The notes beneath the pieces were generated by a model. It made no database searches. It was not told the DNA's origin and saw only the letters and a program-made list of their open reading frames with translations. The position numbers were made by a program, and so were the translations under genes. From Ascaris suum (Eukaryota; Nematoda; Chromadorea; Rhabditida; Ascarididae), in assembly GCA_013433145.1 (NCBI GenBank), contig CM024171.1, positions 7,564,065 to 7,628,064 of the forward strand: a stretch of 64,000 bases of DNA, given 5' to 3'. Shown piece after piece: positions 1 to 13,300 of the stretch (within the stretch, counting starts at the first letter, position 1; each line of letters begins with the position of its first letter).

Positions 1-2175
1 GTAAACCTATGCATAAGACTAGGAGGAAGGGATGGCAAAGCGATTGATGAAATCATTTTTCAGTGGAATCGTTTTTTAAAGCTCACCCTTGCTTCAAGAA
101 AGTGATCTTGGGAGGAAGCTAGTTAGCTGTTCGAAAGTGCATTTATATGGCCGAAGCATTTTCTAGTTATGGTTTTGTATTTCGAGTTACACCGCGAACG
201 TGATGGAAAGTGTAACTCGATATGCTTCACAGTTGCTTCTGATATTTTTATTTATGAGGAGTGAGTTTCATTCGATGCTTACGTGCCCGATTAGGTTTAT
301 AACTAATTGTGCCACTTGAAAAGCACACATCTGCGACTTCTGATTTTAACTGAAGTGGAAAGGGGAGAGGGAGTATGTAAGAGTTCCGAGTGGAGTCACT
401 TAATTAGCCGACTATTCTCAAAGTCTCTCATTTGATATAGCCGTGTTGAGTGCTGTTGTTTATGGTAGCAGCGCTAATAAAGAAGTTTATTCACCAGGAA
501 GAAAGGAAATTGCAGATGCAATGATTAAAGGGAAATAATACGAAGAAGTCGCTAAATATAACGTTGAAATGTTGAAATGTGGCGATATATGACGGCAGCA
601 TAAATCATACCTGCAGATAAAGTATAGAAGTCGATTTCCTTTTTATGCTAACAGGTGATTGAATCGTTTGAATGTATTGACGGTGGGTTTGGTTTCTATG
701 GGGAGAGAAGAGTAGCAAAAGGAGTACTCATTGCAGCCATATAGACTTTTGGGAGCACTTCAAAAGATGCGATTTTTTATCTTTATTCTCGCATTTTATT
801 TGTCAAGTTGGCAGATTGGTTGATTTGTTTTATTTTATAAAGGCCAAAAAGCAGAAGAACCGCTACCGTCGCACATTTTCGTATATCTTTCGCCGAGATA
901 TGAAGCCGATCGTAGCTATGTGGAATCTTGTGCACAGAATCCTCTGATACGCATTCGACTCGCGATGACTGAGCATCTATGCAATATCTTCAAATTGCTA
1001 AAGATGAAATGGACACATCGCCTCAGGAAAATTGTAACCATTTTGTGGATTCCTTCTTAAACGTTACCGAAAGCGCGTTCGCTCATAATCCCACGTATTT
1101 CAGCGTAAAGTTCGTTTTGTCGAATTGAGTGCAAATACTCGGTGCAGAAGATTTTAGGTGTCGCTGTCACAGCTGCGATATTTTTTGATTTCGACCTCTG
1201 TATTGTCTGTGAAATTTGTCTCTGCAGGCTTTGTCTCTGAAAAGCCTCTCAGCTGCCGTGAGAAGCGAAAAATTTTTCGTTGTTGAATTTTTATAGAGGT
1301 GCATAGAGGAAGAGAAGGTGGGGTGGAGACGGAGTGAAAGCGAATTAGGAAACGCTTTTTTGCAGTACAGTTGAGCAGTTGTTTCTGCACTTTTTAGTGA
1401 AGGACTATTTCCTTTATGTCGATAAAATCGATGACCGTGAAGTTGAATGTTTACAGTACACTTGAATTGGCTGAATGCCATATAAAATACGAGGTCAACA
1501 AATCGACAATTCCTCGTAATGTGGAAGTAATTAAACACCCTTAGGAAGTAATTCAAAGTTGATATTGTCGCATTTAGCGTAAATATTTGCCAAATCGTAT
1601 CTCATATATTTTCCTCGTTGGAGCATATGTGAAGAAGTATTCATTCGAGCTTCTTCGGCAGAGAAGACAAAGATTGTCCAACGAGCAGTCTGGAGAATAT
1701 GCCAGATTTGCATCACGTGATCTGTTTGTCCTTCTTCCTTGCGGAGCGATGGCAATGTGTTTCGTTTCGTTCTTATGAAAACACATCGTTTGCTTTATTA
1801 TTGTACGAAAAAGAGACGTATCGATTTGGCGATGTTGAATGCTCTATGAGCGAAAGCGCTCTCTCGATTACACGAAAAACGTTTTCAGGGAACCTGAGCC
1901 ACTCAGTCTTTAGAAGCGAAACTTCCTTTCAAACCGATAGCCACTTTGAAATTAACTTATTTCCTTGCCATCCTCAGTTTAACTTCATTCCAGTTGCATG
2001 CCATAGATTACTGTTGGATAGAATCACGATGCAGTAATCGTTTGTTATGTTTCGCCCGATTTGGCTATTATGCAGATTCGTTCATACTCAGCGGCGGTGT
2101 CTTCGCAAATTCCAGTTCGGTTAGGCGAAACGATAAGGTGTTTTTGACTGGTGGAATGGATATTATTTTTTATAG
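1..2175. other. No gene recognised; window edge
   Basis: I read both strands and found no exon with conserved protein content and matching splice sites. The open frames here, up to 129 codons on the minus strand, have no recognisable domain and read as chance ORFs in AT-rich DNA. The stretch may be 5' introns or upstream sequence of the unidentified gene that follows on the plus strand. Upstream exons of that gene could lie here undetected. Confidence 0.5.
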
Positions 2176-2306
2176 GATGAAGAGCTACGAACGGATGAAA
2201 AAGACGCTCTTAGTTTGACTATATATCCAGATAAGACGACGCGACTTGGCAGGCTGTTCGTGCGGTACGTTGAAGATTCAGGTCCGAACGCATTTTGCAT
2301 AAACAG
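2176..2306 (+). CDS. Candidate exon of unidentified gene
   Basis: An open stretch of 43 codons plus 2 nt lies between a TTTTATAG acceptor and a GTCGGT donor. It reads DEELRTDEKDALSLTIYPDK and continues into a segment containing RLGRLFVRYVEDSG and ending AFCINR. It looks protein-like (alternating hydrophobic residues, GC richer than its surroundings) and has no ATG, so it would be an internal exon. It ends in phase 2. That phase would join a G-AAT start at 2995 but not the downstream exon at 3430, so its link to the next gene is unproved. I do not recognise a family. Confidence 0.35.
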
Positions 2307-2992
2307 GTCGGTTACCGTTCTTTCGCCCAGTTCATTATTAGTGTCAAATGGCAGTGTGTTTACTCTATGTTTGGAGCTTTTTCTAATGCTGTAAAAGTTG
2401 CATTTATTACTGTGTGCGGAAGAGTGCACTGGAGAGGTGCGCATTGATCCTTCGTCAACAGTCTTTTGCCCTAAGAAGTCGTCTTATGTATTTATTTGTT
2501 TATGTTTTTATTCAAGTTGGCTTGTGCCATCTGCAAAAGGTGAATAACTCGAAGTAGAGTGAGCGGAGGAAGGGGAAGAGAAAGACGAGCGATTTGTTCA
2601 GCGATATACACCAGCGGACATTTCGATTTTACAGTGAACGTTATTAATAATATCTGCGAGCTCGAGTACATATTTAAATATTTCGGTGTTCAGTGGGAAA
2701 TTTTTCATTAATATTTTGAAAGGAGCAGAAGATATTTTCAAATGCTGCTCTTTTCGACTCTTCTCCATCCCCCATCCCTTTCCACCTCCTCCATTCCACT
2801 TGCTGTGGACAGCGATAAGAAGATAATAAAGATGCGGCACAGACGTTCGTCCAGTCCAGTGAGCTTTAATTTTCGTATTGGGATGTTGATTTAACTAAGC
2901 AGTTGGGAAGAGATGAAGGGCATGTTGAATGGTGGTTTGCAGAGCTTTATTGTTTTGAAGATTGAGGAAAGAGCTAAGTCAACGCTGTGCAG

Positions 2993-3061
2993 AGGAATGT
3001 GACGAACACAGCAATCACAGTGACGCAGCAACGACAGCCTGCTCGGAAGGCACTCATCCCG
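2993..3061 (+). CDS. Candidate exon of unidentified gene
   Basis: This short open segment lies between a CTGTGCAG acceptor and a CCCG|GTCAGT donor. Read in the frame that leaves one base over, it matches the phase needed by the exon at 3430 and encodes an acidic, Cys- and His-containing piece starting ECDEHSNHSDAATT. A second frame, starting at 2995, is also open and would instead follow the exon ending at 2306. The frame and the linkage are therefore ambiguous, and only transcript data can choose. Confidence 0.3.
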
Positions 3062-3429
3062 GTCAGTTCTTTTTCTTTTTCTCTCGTCCTGTTTTTTCCA
3101 AACATGATCGGCGGAGAATTGGGGGACAGATGTTGCATGAATTTCGTCGATGCGAAGCCAGTGTTATGACGTTGCAGTTTTACCTGTGAAGCTTGTGAAG
3201 CATCTTTGTTGTTCGATTCGAAACAGTGTGAAGTTTTAAAAAATGTGAGGGTGGAACAGTTTCACCTCCATGATCCGTCTTTAAAGAACTCTTCTAGTGA
3301 GTACTCGCCAAATTCTTCATGAATTAACTGCACAGGTCGTGAGGCCCAATCTGCTGTGCTATTCTTCGCATCCACTCTCTCTGTGTGATATATATAAGAA
3401 ATGCCTGTTGAACATATTCCGTAATACAG

Positions 3430-6411
3430 ATGGTGTTCAAGTTGAAGTGCCTAATGCGTTATACAATGAATCGAGTTCATTCGTGCTCAACGAGGTGACA
3501 TTGCGTGCCGGTCTTACTGAGGCAAATGTTGGTGATGCCACTGCCACTGAACTCTTCTATCTTGTTAGTGATGATTTATTGCCTGTTCAATTTGAAATAT
3601 TCAAATAAAAGAGACGCGATTAATTTTGGATGATGTAATGAAAGGAAGTGAAAATATTGCTGTTGCCGGAGAATTCTTGGTGTCGTATGCCTTTTTATAT
3701 TTTTGAACTGTTTGAAGTAATGCCCGGCTGTGATGAGATGACAAATAGATATCCGAGTTGCACGATGAACGCTTAGAGGGTGACGTCTTCCAGAAATATG
3801 CAACATGTCTCCCGGCTAGAAGCACGCAAGAACAATGGAATAATTAAAATTGCAGTGGTGAAAGCAGGGCGCGGCGGAAGATTGCAAGATGGTCGCGAAC
3901 TTCCCTTTATTCATATCAATTCCGCAGTCGATATTTGCATCGTTCCATGATTTTGATGTGATTTACATTGTGCACTTTCGCCATACCGTTTTCCGCTGAT
4001 AGCGCCACTTTATCAGGATTCGCCAAGTACATATGTTAATGAAGTTTGTTGATCGCCACCAATAGTAGTTAGCTGGGAGGCCCCTCACCCCACCCTCCTT
4101 CCTCCCCTCCACTACCTGTCGGCCTCCTTGCCCGACCTCCAGTGAAAAAATCGGTAGAAGGTATGCCGGAAGTGATGATTAGCTCCGAGTCAGGAATAAG
4201 ATTGTTCATAACAGTGCATTGTTGAGCCGATCGTTCAAACGTATGTGTTGAAATTTTCGTTGATGAAAAAAGATTTCAGTGTGGGATGGAACAAAAGATT
4301 TATCTGCAGTATTCAACGAATCGGAGCCGAAATAGAGCCGTTGAGCCATGGAACATCTTTGTGTCACTCATCACACGCAACTATGGCGAAAATCTTTGCA
4401 AAGTTTGTTTTTTTAAATTCTTAAATATTTCCATTGTTGATTATTCGACCTGATATAGATTACCGCTTGTTAGGAGTTTATTAGTGAGCATTAGTGATCA
4501 GTGTTTATTGCATTGGAATGTTATGTGCGAACTTTCGCATCCAAAACGATAGGTTCTGGATGCGAAAGTACTCCCCGATTGCTCTTCGAATTCGTCTTCT
4601 TTAGTCTCGATGGCTGAGCATAGGATAAGGGAAAGGGGGCGGGCTCTAGGTGAAATATTTAGTTGCTCATGATTTTCTTGCCAAATAGTTCTTATAGTTC
4701 CATTGATAAAAAACTTTTCAGAGAATTCCCTCTCGTTTTTATTCTGAACATCGGATAAATTCTTGTCGCTTTTGTAAGAGACTGTTATGGCAAAAGTGTT
4801 CTAGATATTGGCGGAGCCAGAGACGGCAGATGAGGCTCGGCAGGTGATGGTCACTGTTGAAGACAGAACTCGTAAACGACGAATTTCGAACTCTAACGAA
4901 AGTGCTGCACTGAACACTACACAAAAACTCGCCACCACATGTGGGCCAAAGATTGCGGCGTTGGTCACTGCAGATTCGTCTGCAGCTGCGGGTGGAGGTG
5001 CGTCAGCGAACGTATGTGACCAGGTTGTCGAATCGGAGAACAACGCGTTCATGCTACAGTTGGAGAGTCTGCAGACGAAGAAGCGATCGAAGCCGTACAC
5101 TCAGCGAGCCCAATCCAAAGTAAATGTTATCATGTTGCTTTCAAACAGATCAGCACTTAGGGGTATTTTTAGTTTCAAAAGTTCCTCCAGAAATATTATA
5201 ATATAGGTGTTGTAGTATCGTTTCGCTGAGCATTAAATGTGCCAATCATGGGATAAATTCCTTGATTCCGGATACTGCCTCTCCTCTACTCTTATACCCT
5301 GGTTAGGAACACGTGAAGATGATCTTCCTTCACTTACCAGTTTCTCCCTCTGGGCAGCAGATGCGAAAATATCACCTGTAATTTTATAGATTAAATCCGC
5401 TTATTTTACGCAATTGATTTTCTAAATTTATGGCATTGGCGGATCAGTTGCCTAAATTTGAATATTTTATACGATTGCAGCCTTTTAAGTCAACGAGATC
5501 AGCGAAGAACTGCGATTGGTGGGAAGGTTGTCGCTGTTGTCTGATGTCGTCGCCACTTCACCTTTATAGACTCTTATAGCGCTTAAAATACTGTTATTTA
5601 TGAAAGCGAATAAAGCAGTGAATGCTTTCAGCGAATCGGAGCACATACAGCTGTATCGGTTGCAAATTCTGTTTACGACACTCCGACGCATATTGCTGCA
5701 TCATATGCACCGAGATATGCACAGCAATCAACTGCGGGTCCTACGGCATGCCATTTGTTGCCAGTGCAAACGTATTCGATGGCCGACGAACACAGTCCAA
5801 CTGATTTCTCTCATATTATCACGAATGCAAATGTTGCAAATGTGCCCGATGGGGATAGGATGATGGCAGGAACACCTGAACTTGGTGGCTATCGCCCTGT
5901 TGTGGCGGCAACTCCAACTACACGCTTTGCGGCCGAGGTACTCACTTCGTTAACCACGCAGCGGCAGCCTACAATGGTGGATCAGCAGTGTGTTGGCGAT
6001 CCTTCCAATTGTGAACAGCGTGAAATCTATCCGAAGCATGCAAGTCACCCCTCTGGGGTGCAGTTGCACTATGTGACCGAAGGACCGGTACATGACGTGA
6101 GGGGCAGTGATATGAGGGCGCAACACTCCGAAGATTGCAATGCGTATAAGCAACAGACGGTGCATACGACGATGGATAACAGCATGATGTCAGTGAAACA
6201 AGATGAGAAAACATTAACGGAGCTGAGTGCGGTCGACTTGGGCGTCGTGGTGGGAAGCAGTCTGGATATGTCTCCTTTGAAAGGAAGTAGCAACTTGCCC
6301 GACGATGTGAGGTATTCGTTCGAAATGATGATGCAGCAGAACAGTGTTGATTATTGCCGCAATTTTGAGCAGTTGCTCACTTCGATCGATACACCCAAAA
6401 AGATACCTTGA
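3430..6411 (+). CDS. Unidentified nuclear-type protein (multi-exon)
   Basis: Four phase-compatible exons were joined: 3430-3563, 4805-5119, 5481-5526 and 5651-6411, the last ending in TGA. Acceptors are AATACAG, GTTCTAG, GATTGCAG and CATACAG; donors are GTTAGT, GTAAAT and GTTGTC. The model gives about 417 residues with an open 5' end. Exon 2 carries a basic run (RTRKRRIS) and a second cluster (TKKRSKPYTQR) that look like nuclear localisation signals. Exon 3 holds a CDWWE motif. The 253-codon last exon is rich in Ser, Thr, Met and Gln, has no membrane segment and ends FEQLLTSIDTPKKIP. This composition suggests a transcription regulator or other nuclear protein, which is inference only; I recognise no domain. 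TRAP1 follows on the same strand 3.9 kb downstream. The chained phases (1-0, 0-0, 0-1, 1-stop) are the main support. The start codon was not found. Confidence 0.55.
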
Positions 6412-7495
6412 AGAGGGTTCCACCAAAACCTAGGTCACTGTGTGGGTGGAAACGATTGCTTGTTTTATTCTACAGTTGCACAGTTTGCATCTTTGACTTG
6501 TTCCACCTGTGCGTATCGAATCTTGAACTTGTACCACCTATGCGTAACATATACAGTATACATCATGCATCACGATGAGAAGGAATAGTCTTGGAAAGCT
6601 CTCTTGAAGTGTTGTTTGGGTTGGAAGCTGGTAATGTGGCGCCAGGTTTTCGATGCTCTAAGTATAGTGGGGTGTGTAGCCGTTCTCCGTGAATTGCCAA
6701 CTTCGTGCTCAATGCGTTATGGGTTTATAGACGTGCGTTGTTTCAGCGTTTGTGGCTGCAGCAATGCCAAGTACTGCTGCAACTGTTAGCACCCACAACC
6801 GAAATCATTTCGAACAGAACTCGGCGCTGTCCATATTCGTCCTTTAATTTTTGTACAGACTGTTGGCATACACGCTTTTTCAGTTTTTTCCAGCTTCTCT
6901 ATCAATGCTTTTATTGAGCGAACTCAATGATTTGTAATGATAAGTTGACATTGGATGATAGTCGCGCATTGTTTTTCTTCTTTATTTGTCTGCAAACGTT
7001 CACATTTATTCAAACGAAATCAGTTATTTGAATTTACCGCAAAGCCTCAAATATTGCCTCTCTTCTCGCTCATCGAACAATTGAGAAAAGACACATCCAC
7101 CAGCTATATTCAAATAGGGCCCCATTTCGAGTGTAGACGTTAAAAGTTCGAATGGTGAGTTTGATCTATTTGGAGAGTCGAATTCTCTCACAGAGTCATA
7201 GTGCAATATCAAGTTACCGTTGCAAAAATAATTTACAATTTCAGTACCTCCTAGGAATGTGATGCAATTCATCAGCCCGGGCTTTATTCAAGGCCATACG
7301 ATACGTTGATGAGCTTTCACAAGTCAACCCAACATTGTATTAATGGCGTCATGAAATTTTAGGTGTCACCACTACTGTGATTTGAGCAGTGCACGGTTCC
7401 ACGTAGGAAGTTGAGGTGGGTGTCTGCTCAAAAGATCAGAATTTAGGCGTTTTTTTTCACTACGGTGCAAACCGATGCATTTGTATGAGGGGTGT

Positions 7496-7507
7496 GGGGG
7501 GGGGGGG
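7496..7507. repeat. G12 homopolymer
   Basis: Twelve consecutive G lie in the intergenic region. It is notable only as a sequencing-error-prone run and a possible G-quadruplex contributor, together with the GGGG at 7489-7492. Confidence 0.9.
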
Positions 7508-8335
7508 CTGGCGTAGGTCTTCAGATCTGCTTATCCTTGCTTTGTTCAATGGTAATTTGGTGTAGGCACGCAAGAAGCGGATCTGTGCTTCTCTTTTACG
7601 GATTTATCGTCATTGCTGAATGTTTTGCGTCGCCGATATAGTGATGAACGGATATTTAGTGTTGGGTTTGTTTTTTCTTGTAATTCAATTTCCATTGTTT
7701 AATTGTAAAATACCTCCTTTTTTGCGTTGTTTATCTTATCTTATGCATGTTGACGTATTATTTAGGGGAGGGAAGGGAGTGGAGAAAAAGAGTGAAGGAA
7801 GAGCTGTTACTTACCTTTTATTTTCAAGCGCATTTTCGATGCACATCGATGTTGGAAAACGACCAACAGCTGCAACGATTGTGGAGAGATCCTTAAATTA
7901 CCAGAGAGTTCAAGGAAAAAATTGAGCTCAGTAGCCAGATGCTAGTAGCCATTCGTCCCCGCAAGGGAGAAAGTAAGGGAGGAAAAGTGAGCATGAACGG
8001 GAAATGATATAGATAAAATGCTGTTGATCTAATCGAGCCAGAGGGTGAAGTTCGCTTTAGTCTTATTTAAAAATATGCAACTTGCATCCGTCAATGCAGT
8101 TATTAGTTGAGTCATAGGGGGAGGGGGGTGTGATGTCTGCGTTATGAATGCGAGCGCACCATACATTTTGATTTCAGTGCTGCAGGTAAATGTTCCCATA
8201 AAAGTAAATTCAGACAGTGCTACTCTCTACATCCTTTCTTCACTCAACTCTTGAACCTTTTAATGCGGTGAACTTCGCATTTTTTCAGCAGGTGCAAAAA
8301 CAATTCTTTTTAGGGGTCGACGTTTTTTCCCATTT

Positions 8336-8338
<3 letters not shown>

Positions 8339-8385
<47 letters not shown>
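8339..8385. repeat. (AT)n microsatellite
   Basis: An uninterrupted AT dinucleotide repeat of about 23 units lies in the intergenic region before TRAP1. It creates false tyrosine-isoleucine ORFs on both strands. It is probably polymorphic in length and prone to assembly error. Confidence 0.95.
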
Positions 8386-8386
<1 letters not shown>

Positions 8387-10306
8387 CGTTTATAACGGTT
8401 CCGCTAGCCCTAGAGTAGACTTTATCGCAGCACATCATTGTCTTGCATTGCAAATAAATAAAATTTTCTTGCCTGTGTTTTATCGGAAGTGGCAGTCCAT
8501 CGCTGTCCGCACATGCCATATTTTCATCATTTTATTTACCTAATTGTTATTTTGCATTTACTTATAAGTGTAATATTGTATTTTCGGTTGCAAATGAGAA
8601 ATCCGATGGGGTTACATTTTTTTTCCACCTTCCATTATTCCACTGAAATTATATGCAACAGAGGGGACCGCTGGCTTCGATAATAGATCCATTGGCTGTG
8701 GATGTTGGCTGGCGAGGGGAATCGGATTTCATACCTTTCAATCAGTTTTCGAAAATTTTGCATTTGACGACAAAAAATAAAAATTCTCTACTGAACTGAG
8801 CAGTAGAATTTTCTTTGCTAGTGCGAGGAAATCCCTTTTCGAGACCTTCAATCTCCCTCCTTATTGCATCCCAAGACCGACCAACTCCACTTGCATGTCA
8901 TCTGTGGGTCGACGTTTCGAATTGCTCACCACCTCGATCTTTGTAAATTATTTTCTGATTGAAGTCAAAGTGCTGAAGCGTTTATTGAGGATACCTGCAT
9001 ACACACGGAGATGAAAAGGACGTTATTGTGTGGTCGTCAGCAAGTGTGCTGTTCTGCATTTGTTGAAGGTGCACTCTTTTGCGGTAGGGCTGTTAATTCC
9101 CTTTATGAGAATCATTGTGGTAGGGGAGGAAGATTGTATGAGGTGGCAACCGTCGACCCAGTTATCGACGGATAGGAATCAAATTGCGGAGATATCAATA
9201 TTCAGAGTATGTGTGTTGATTGAGATCGCAGAGAATATGTGTTCAGGGCTAATTCAGATTCATCTAAGTAGTCTTTTGCTTTCATTTCATTTCAAATGTA
9301 ATTAGAGAGATACTGAGATTGCTGGTTTGATGATTGTCTATCAGTTTGCCTTTCGCATAATTTGCTCAGTTTCGATACTAATATGAAGCAAATTACAGCA
9401 ACTGAATTCAACTCAATAGTACGGACATGAAAACTAATAAGCGATTTATTTATCTCAGCTTCAGGGTTAGGTCCGGAAGTAGTTCTCGACCGGCAGTAAA
9501 CATAGTGACAGGGACAGATATTGAAACGCTTAAATAGGGTGCAGAGAAAATATGATATGGCTTAGAAGTGCTGAAGTTGCGAAAATTCTTGGGGAAGGAA
9601 GTTTGCTGATTTTCTGTAATGATTTGTTAATGTGCAGAAACTACTGTCAACAGTGAAGCAGCGTTGGAAACTCTGATCGATTTGTCGCCAGTGGTTTCGT
9701 GAGTATGCAGTTTTGAGTGCTGTGTTTTTGAGCCATTATTGAGGGTGGATGGGAGCGGATCGGGGTTTGCATCTGGTCATAGGTTAATTAATGAGGGGTA
9801 CCATTGTTTCATCAGCGCAATCTGGTGTTGGGAGGTGGAGCTGTGATCCTTCTGTGGATGGCCTGAGACTAGAAATAGAAAACGTTAAATTCATTTGACA
9901 TAGTGGGATGTTATTCAGCAAAATTGCGCAAACTCGCATGTGTACTTGGGAATAGGCGGCGGCTGGTGATCTCTGAAATTCGCCCGTTCAGCTTCAAATA
10001 TTCAAACGTGGAGTGCGGGTCTTCTTAGATTGAAAGACCTCAAGTGGACACTCATTTGTTGACTTCTCTTCTAGTATAGTTATATTGCAGCGGTGTTATC
10101 ACTGACCATTAAATTTCCTTTTTGAACCAAACGAATGCTTATTACGTGCACATGCTAAGGTAGGTTTTTCATTTGCAGTGAGTGATCCGTATGCGAGCCG
10201 CCTTCGTTTACGGAAAAGGTGTTCATCGTCGGTGGGAGTTATTGAGTGTACGCGATGTTGCTTGTGCAGTTGAATAATATTTAAGGTTTACCTAAGTGGT
10301 ACTTGA

Positions 10307-10319
10307 ATTACAGGTAGAA
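10307..10319 (+). promoter_or_regulatory. Splice or trans-splice acceptor before TRAP1 ATG
   Basis: The sequence AATTACAG ends at 10313, six bases before the chosen TRAP1 ATG at 10320. An acceptor this close to a start codon, with no coding exon before it, is the usual position of spliced-leader addition in nematodes. It could also be the end of a 5' UTR intron. No upstream in-frame ATG lies between acceptor and start. Confidence 0.55.
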
Positions 10320-13300
10320 ATGCTGCGCTCAACGGTTGCAGCTAAGTCATTGTGGCATATAGCACGTAGATTGCCACGAGCAGCTGCCACGTGCCGTTTG
10401 CCTTCGACATCCTCAGCGAGGATCCACGTGCGTAATTACGCTGCAGCGGCATCTAAACCGGCCGAGAGGTTCGAATTCCAGGCTGAAACGAAAAACCTTC
10501 TCGACATCGTTGCGAAATCACTTTACTCCGATCAAGAGGTGACTGTTGCAAGTATTTATTGCTATCATAGAAGTGAGCAAAGGCTGTTATTTTTGAAGGT
10601 ACTCATAGAACGGTTAGTGATGACTCTTTAATTAACACAATAAAGCCGCATAAGCAATTTGTCGAGGTCGAGATTCCCGTATGGTAGAAAATCCTGGCAG
10701 TATTCTGATGTTGTTTTCATTTGACTATCCTCGTTTTTTATAAAATTTTGTGGCCGCATCGATGATTTCATTCGGCAAATCAGGAACACAGCAGTGAGAG
10801 TATATGCGTCTCCTTCCATTATTAATTCTTTCAAATCCGCTTTCGTTCTAGTCGGTCGTCGTATCTTCATTTGCACATACCCAAGGGTGATTTAATTTTA
10901 TGTGTGCGGGTCTTCCTTTTGAAACCACTGCGAGTGAACTTCTCCACTCATCTGAGAACAGCATTAGCACACTTTCTTACCCATATCTGTAAATTTGATT
11001 TTGCAGTTTGCGTTATGTCGAAATCTCCGCTGTATCTATTAGTCCGTGTATGTGCGTGCGTGTTTCTGTGCATGCATTATGCACCAGTTTCAATTGAGTG
11101 ACTACTGGAAGTGGAATTACATAATTTGTAGGTGTGGTATCCATGGCAAGATAACCACTATACCAAAACTTGATTGCTGTAATATGCGGTCTCTTAGGAT
11201 TTCCTACCATAACCGACGTTCGTATTGATGCTTTGATTTCTAGCGAAGTTATAAGCACTGGCTTCTAAGAGACCTACGAGCACATTAAAGTGCCCTAAAA
11301 TTTTGCGACTGCTCAGACCACATTTCGCACTCGTTGACTTGTAGTATATAGGTGCTCTGGTTGGGAGCGTTGTAAATCTTTTAAGAAAACTCGTAGGATG
11401 GATTCACGGTTTCGTTAGAATTAAGTTGTGGTGCTTTCTTGTCATTTCTCGACATTTTATTTTCTTGAACGAGAATGGGAGAACGCGTATCGCGCCGCTT
11501 CTGCTTCCCTCTTCTATTTTTGGAGAAGTTTTCTGCCAAGTAAGAAATGCAAACAGTTCGTTTGGCAACCGGATTCATAGAGACCTATGTTGTGTTCACC
11601 ACTAGCATCTTGGTGTCCTCTCCTTCACCGGGAAGGTACGGATTCACCGCTGAAGGCGAACTCAATTGCAGGAGGAATACTGCTTTGTGCGGCGTTTTGA
11701 CATGTCACTGCCTTGGTCTTAGAGGTTGTCAGGTGCACTGAAACGTATAGTATAACACCATTTCCTCGTTACAGTTGCCTATCTCCATATCTGATGTAGT
11801 TGTGCGAAAGCAACATAGTCCGATATTATATAAGGGAGGTCCTTCCCGAGATGGGAGCCTTCCTTCCAGTTGCCCATTTCATAGTGTTGAATATACTAGG
11901 CTGAGTTTTGTCTGCAGTGTGTTGGTTTATAAGTATATTTTGACGCATTAACAGTTGGAAGTAGGCAGGGAGATGCACAGTGAGAATACACTGAGGTGCA
12001 TTTGCTTATATTTACTCTACCCTCAACTAATTTATACATGAAGCTGTATGATCACAATCATGCACTATTCGGAGGCAAAGTGATTCGCCAATAGCCTTTA
12101 AAGGGCCTGCAGAAGTGAACAAATATGTCCCATTGTGCCGCGTTGCAAAACTTTCGAAACCGTAGCTATCTGAGGATGTGTAAATAAAAGCATTAATGAG
12201 ACTGGAGGTGGAAGAAGTAGAAAAGCACCCTTATCTTGTGTTTCTCTTAATTGCAGCGATCGCATTCATTTTAAATGCAATGAAAATTGGAGGTATTTAT
12301 AAGAGAATTGGTTTCGAATGCAAGCGATGCACTTGAGAAGCGTCGATGTGTGCACTTAACATCCGGCGATGACACGAATGTCGCTTATGAGATTAAAATA
12401 ACCACCGATGAAAGCGCAAAGAAACTCGTTTTCGAAGATAATGGCATTGGAATGGATCGTGAGGATCTGGTGAAGTGTCTTGGGACGATCGCTAAATCAG
12501 GTATTCACTTATCAACTGTCTTTTCCAACTAAATCCGCTCTTCAATTAAATGGATTGTAGTATACATTTGCATAGTTATGAATGAATTTTCTTCGCTAAT
12601 TTCAAGACTTGTTATCTGTTAGCGTGCTGTTATTTTTTGATGCGTCCATTTTTTTAATATCTCGACGCCATGAACACGTTGGAGATGATCATATCAAGGT
12701 ATTGAGAAGCTTTCCGTAAGGCACTGAGTATCTGATCTTATGGCCCGGAATATCTTACCTAGTTGTCGACAAGAGTCCTAATATTGCTGATCGATACCGA
12801 GATTCACATTTCCTAACGAATTTGAAATAACAGAGAAATTTTTGAAGGCCTCCACCGAATGCTTGACCTCTTTTCATGTATTCCATCCGAAGAAGTGACG
12901 AGTAAGCCGGAGCTGATCTGCTTTTACTTGCATTAGTCTCCTGCTGTTGAAATGAGCTGCAATGAGCACATCTATGTGATGCCCAGTTTTTCTGTGGCTA
13001 ATTAATGAAATTAATGTGGGGGAAAGGGATGGGTTTACACTGGCTTCACTGGGTTTAAGATTTTCCGGATGAGAGAGTATACCGGCATGTGCTGCCCAGA
13101 GTGGCCAGAATGGACAAAATGGTTGAGTGGGTAAAGAACACATTCAATCACTGGTGTCCAGATCCGATGTACTTCACATCGTAACGTGGGGTTCATAGTA
13201 ATTATCTATCTGAATGCTCCTTTACTACAAATTGTGGTCACTGGGCAGTGTTTTTATTATTTAAGGAGTCTTTGGCCAGCTTTTCTTTCTGATGCAGTCG

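Larger units (their letters stand above)
6412..10312. other. Intergenic region upstream of TRAP1
   Basis: Nearly 4 kb without a supported exon on either strand. It contains a G12 run (7496-7507), a 47-nt AT dinucleotide tract (8339-8385) and long T-rich stretches. Open frames such as 7620-7925 or 9030-9305 have no conserved features. It should hold the 3' UTR of the upstream gene and the promoter of TRAP1 or of a relaxed operon. I could not place a defined promoter element. Confidence 0.5.

Noticed and set aside
3178..3244. Cys-containing exon-like segment (TCEACEASLLFDSKQCEV) after GTTGCAG and before GTGAGG
   Set aside because: Splice signals are fair, but it ends in phase 0 while the next supported exon needs phase 1. 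No family match.
4739..5100. Minus-strand ORFs overlapping the plus-strand exon at 4805-5119
   Set aside because: They are shadows of a spliced plus-strand exon with matching phases and basic clusters.
5950..6426. Minus-strand ORFs opposite the 253-codon exon
   Set aside because: Shadows of the longer plus-strand coding exon that has a consistent splice chain.
8310..8543. ORFs on both strands through the AT repeat
   Set aside because: They consist largely of tyrosine-isoleucine repeats from the microsatellite.
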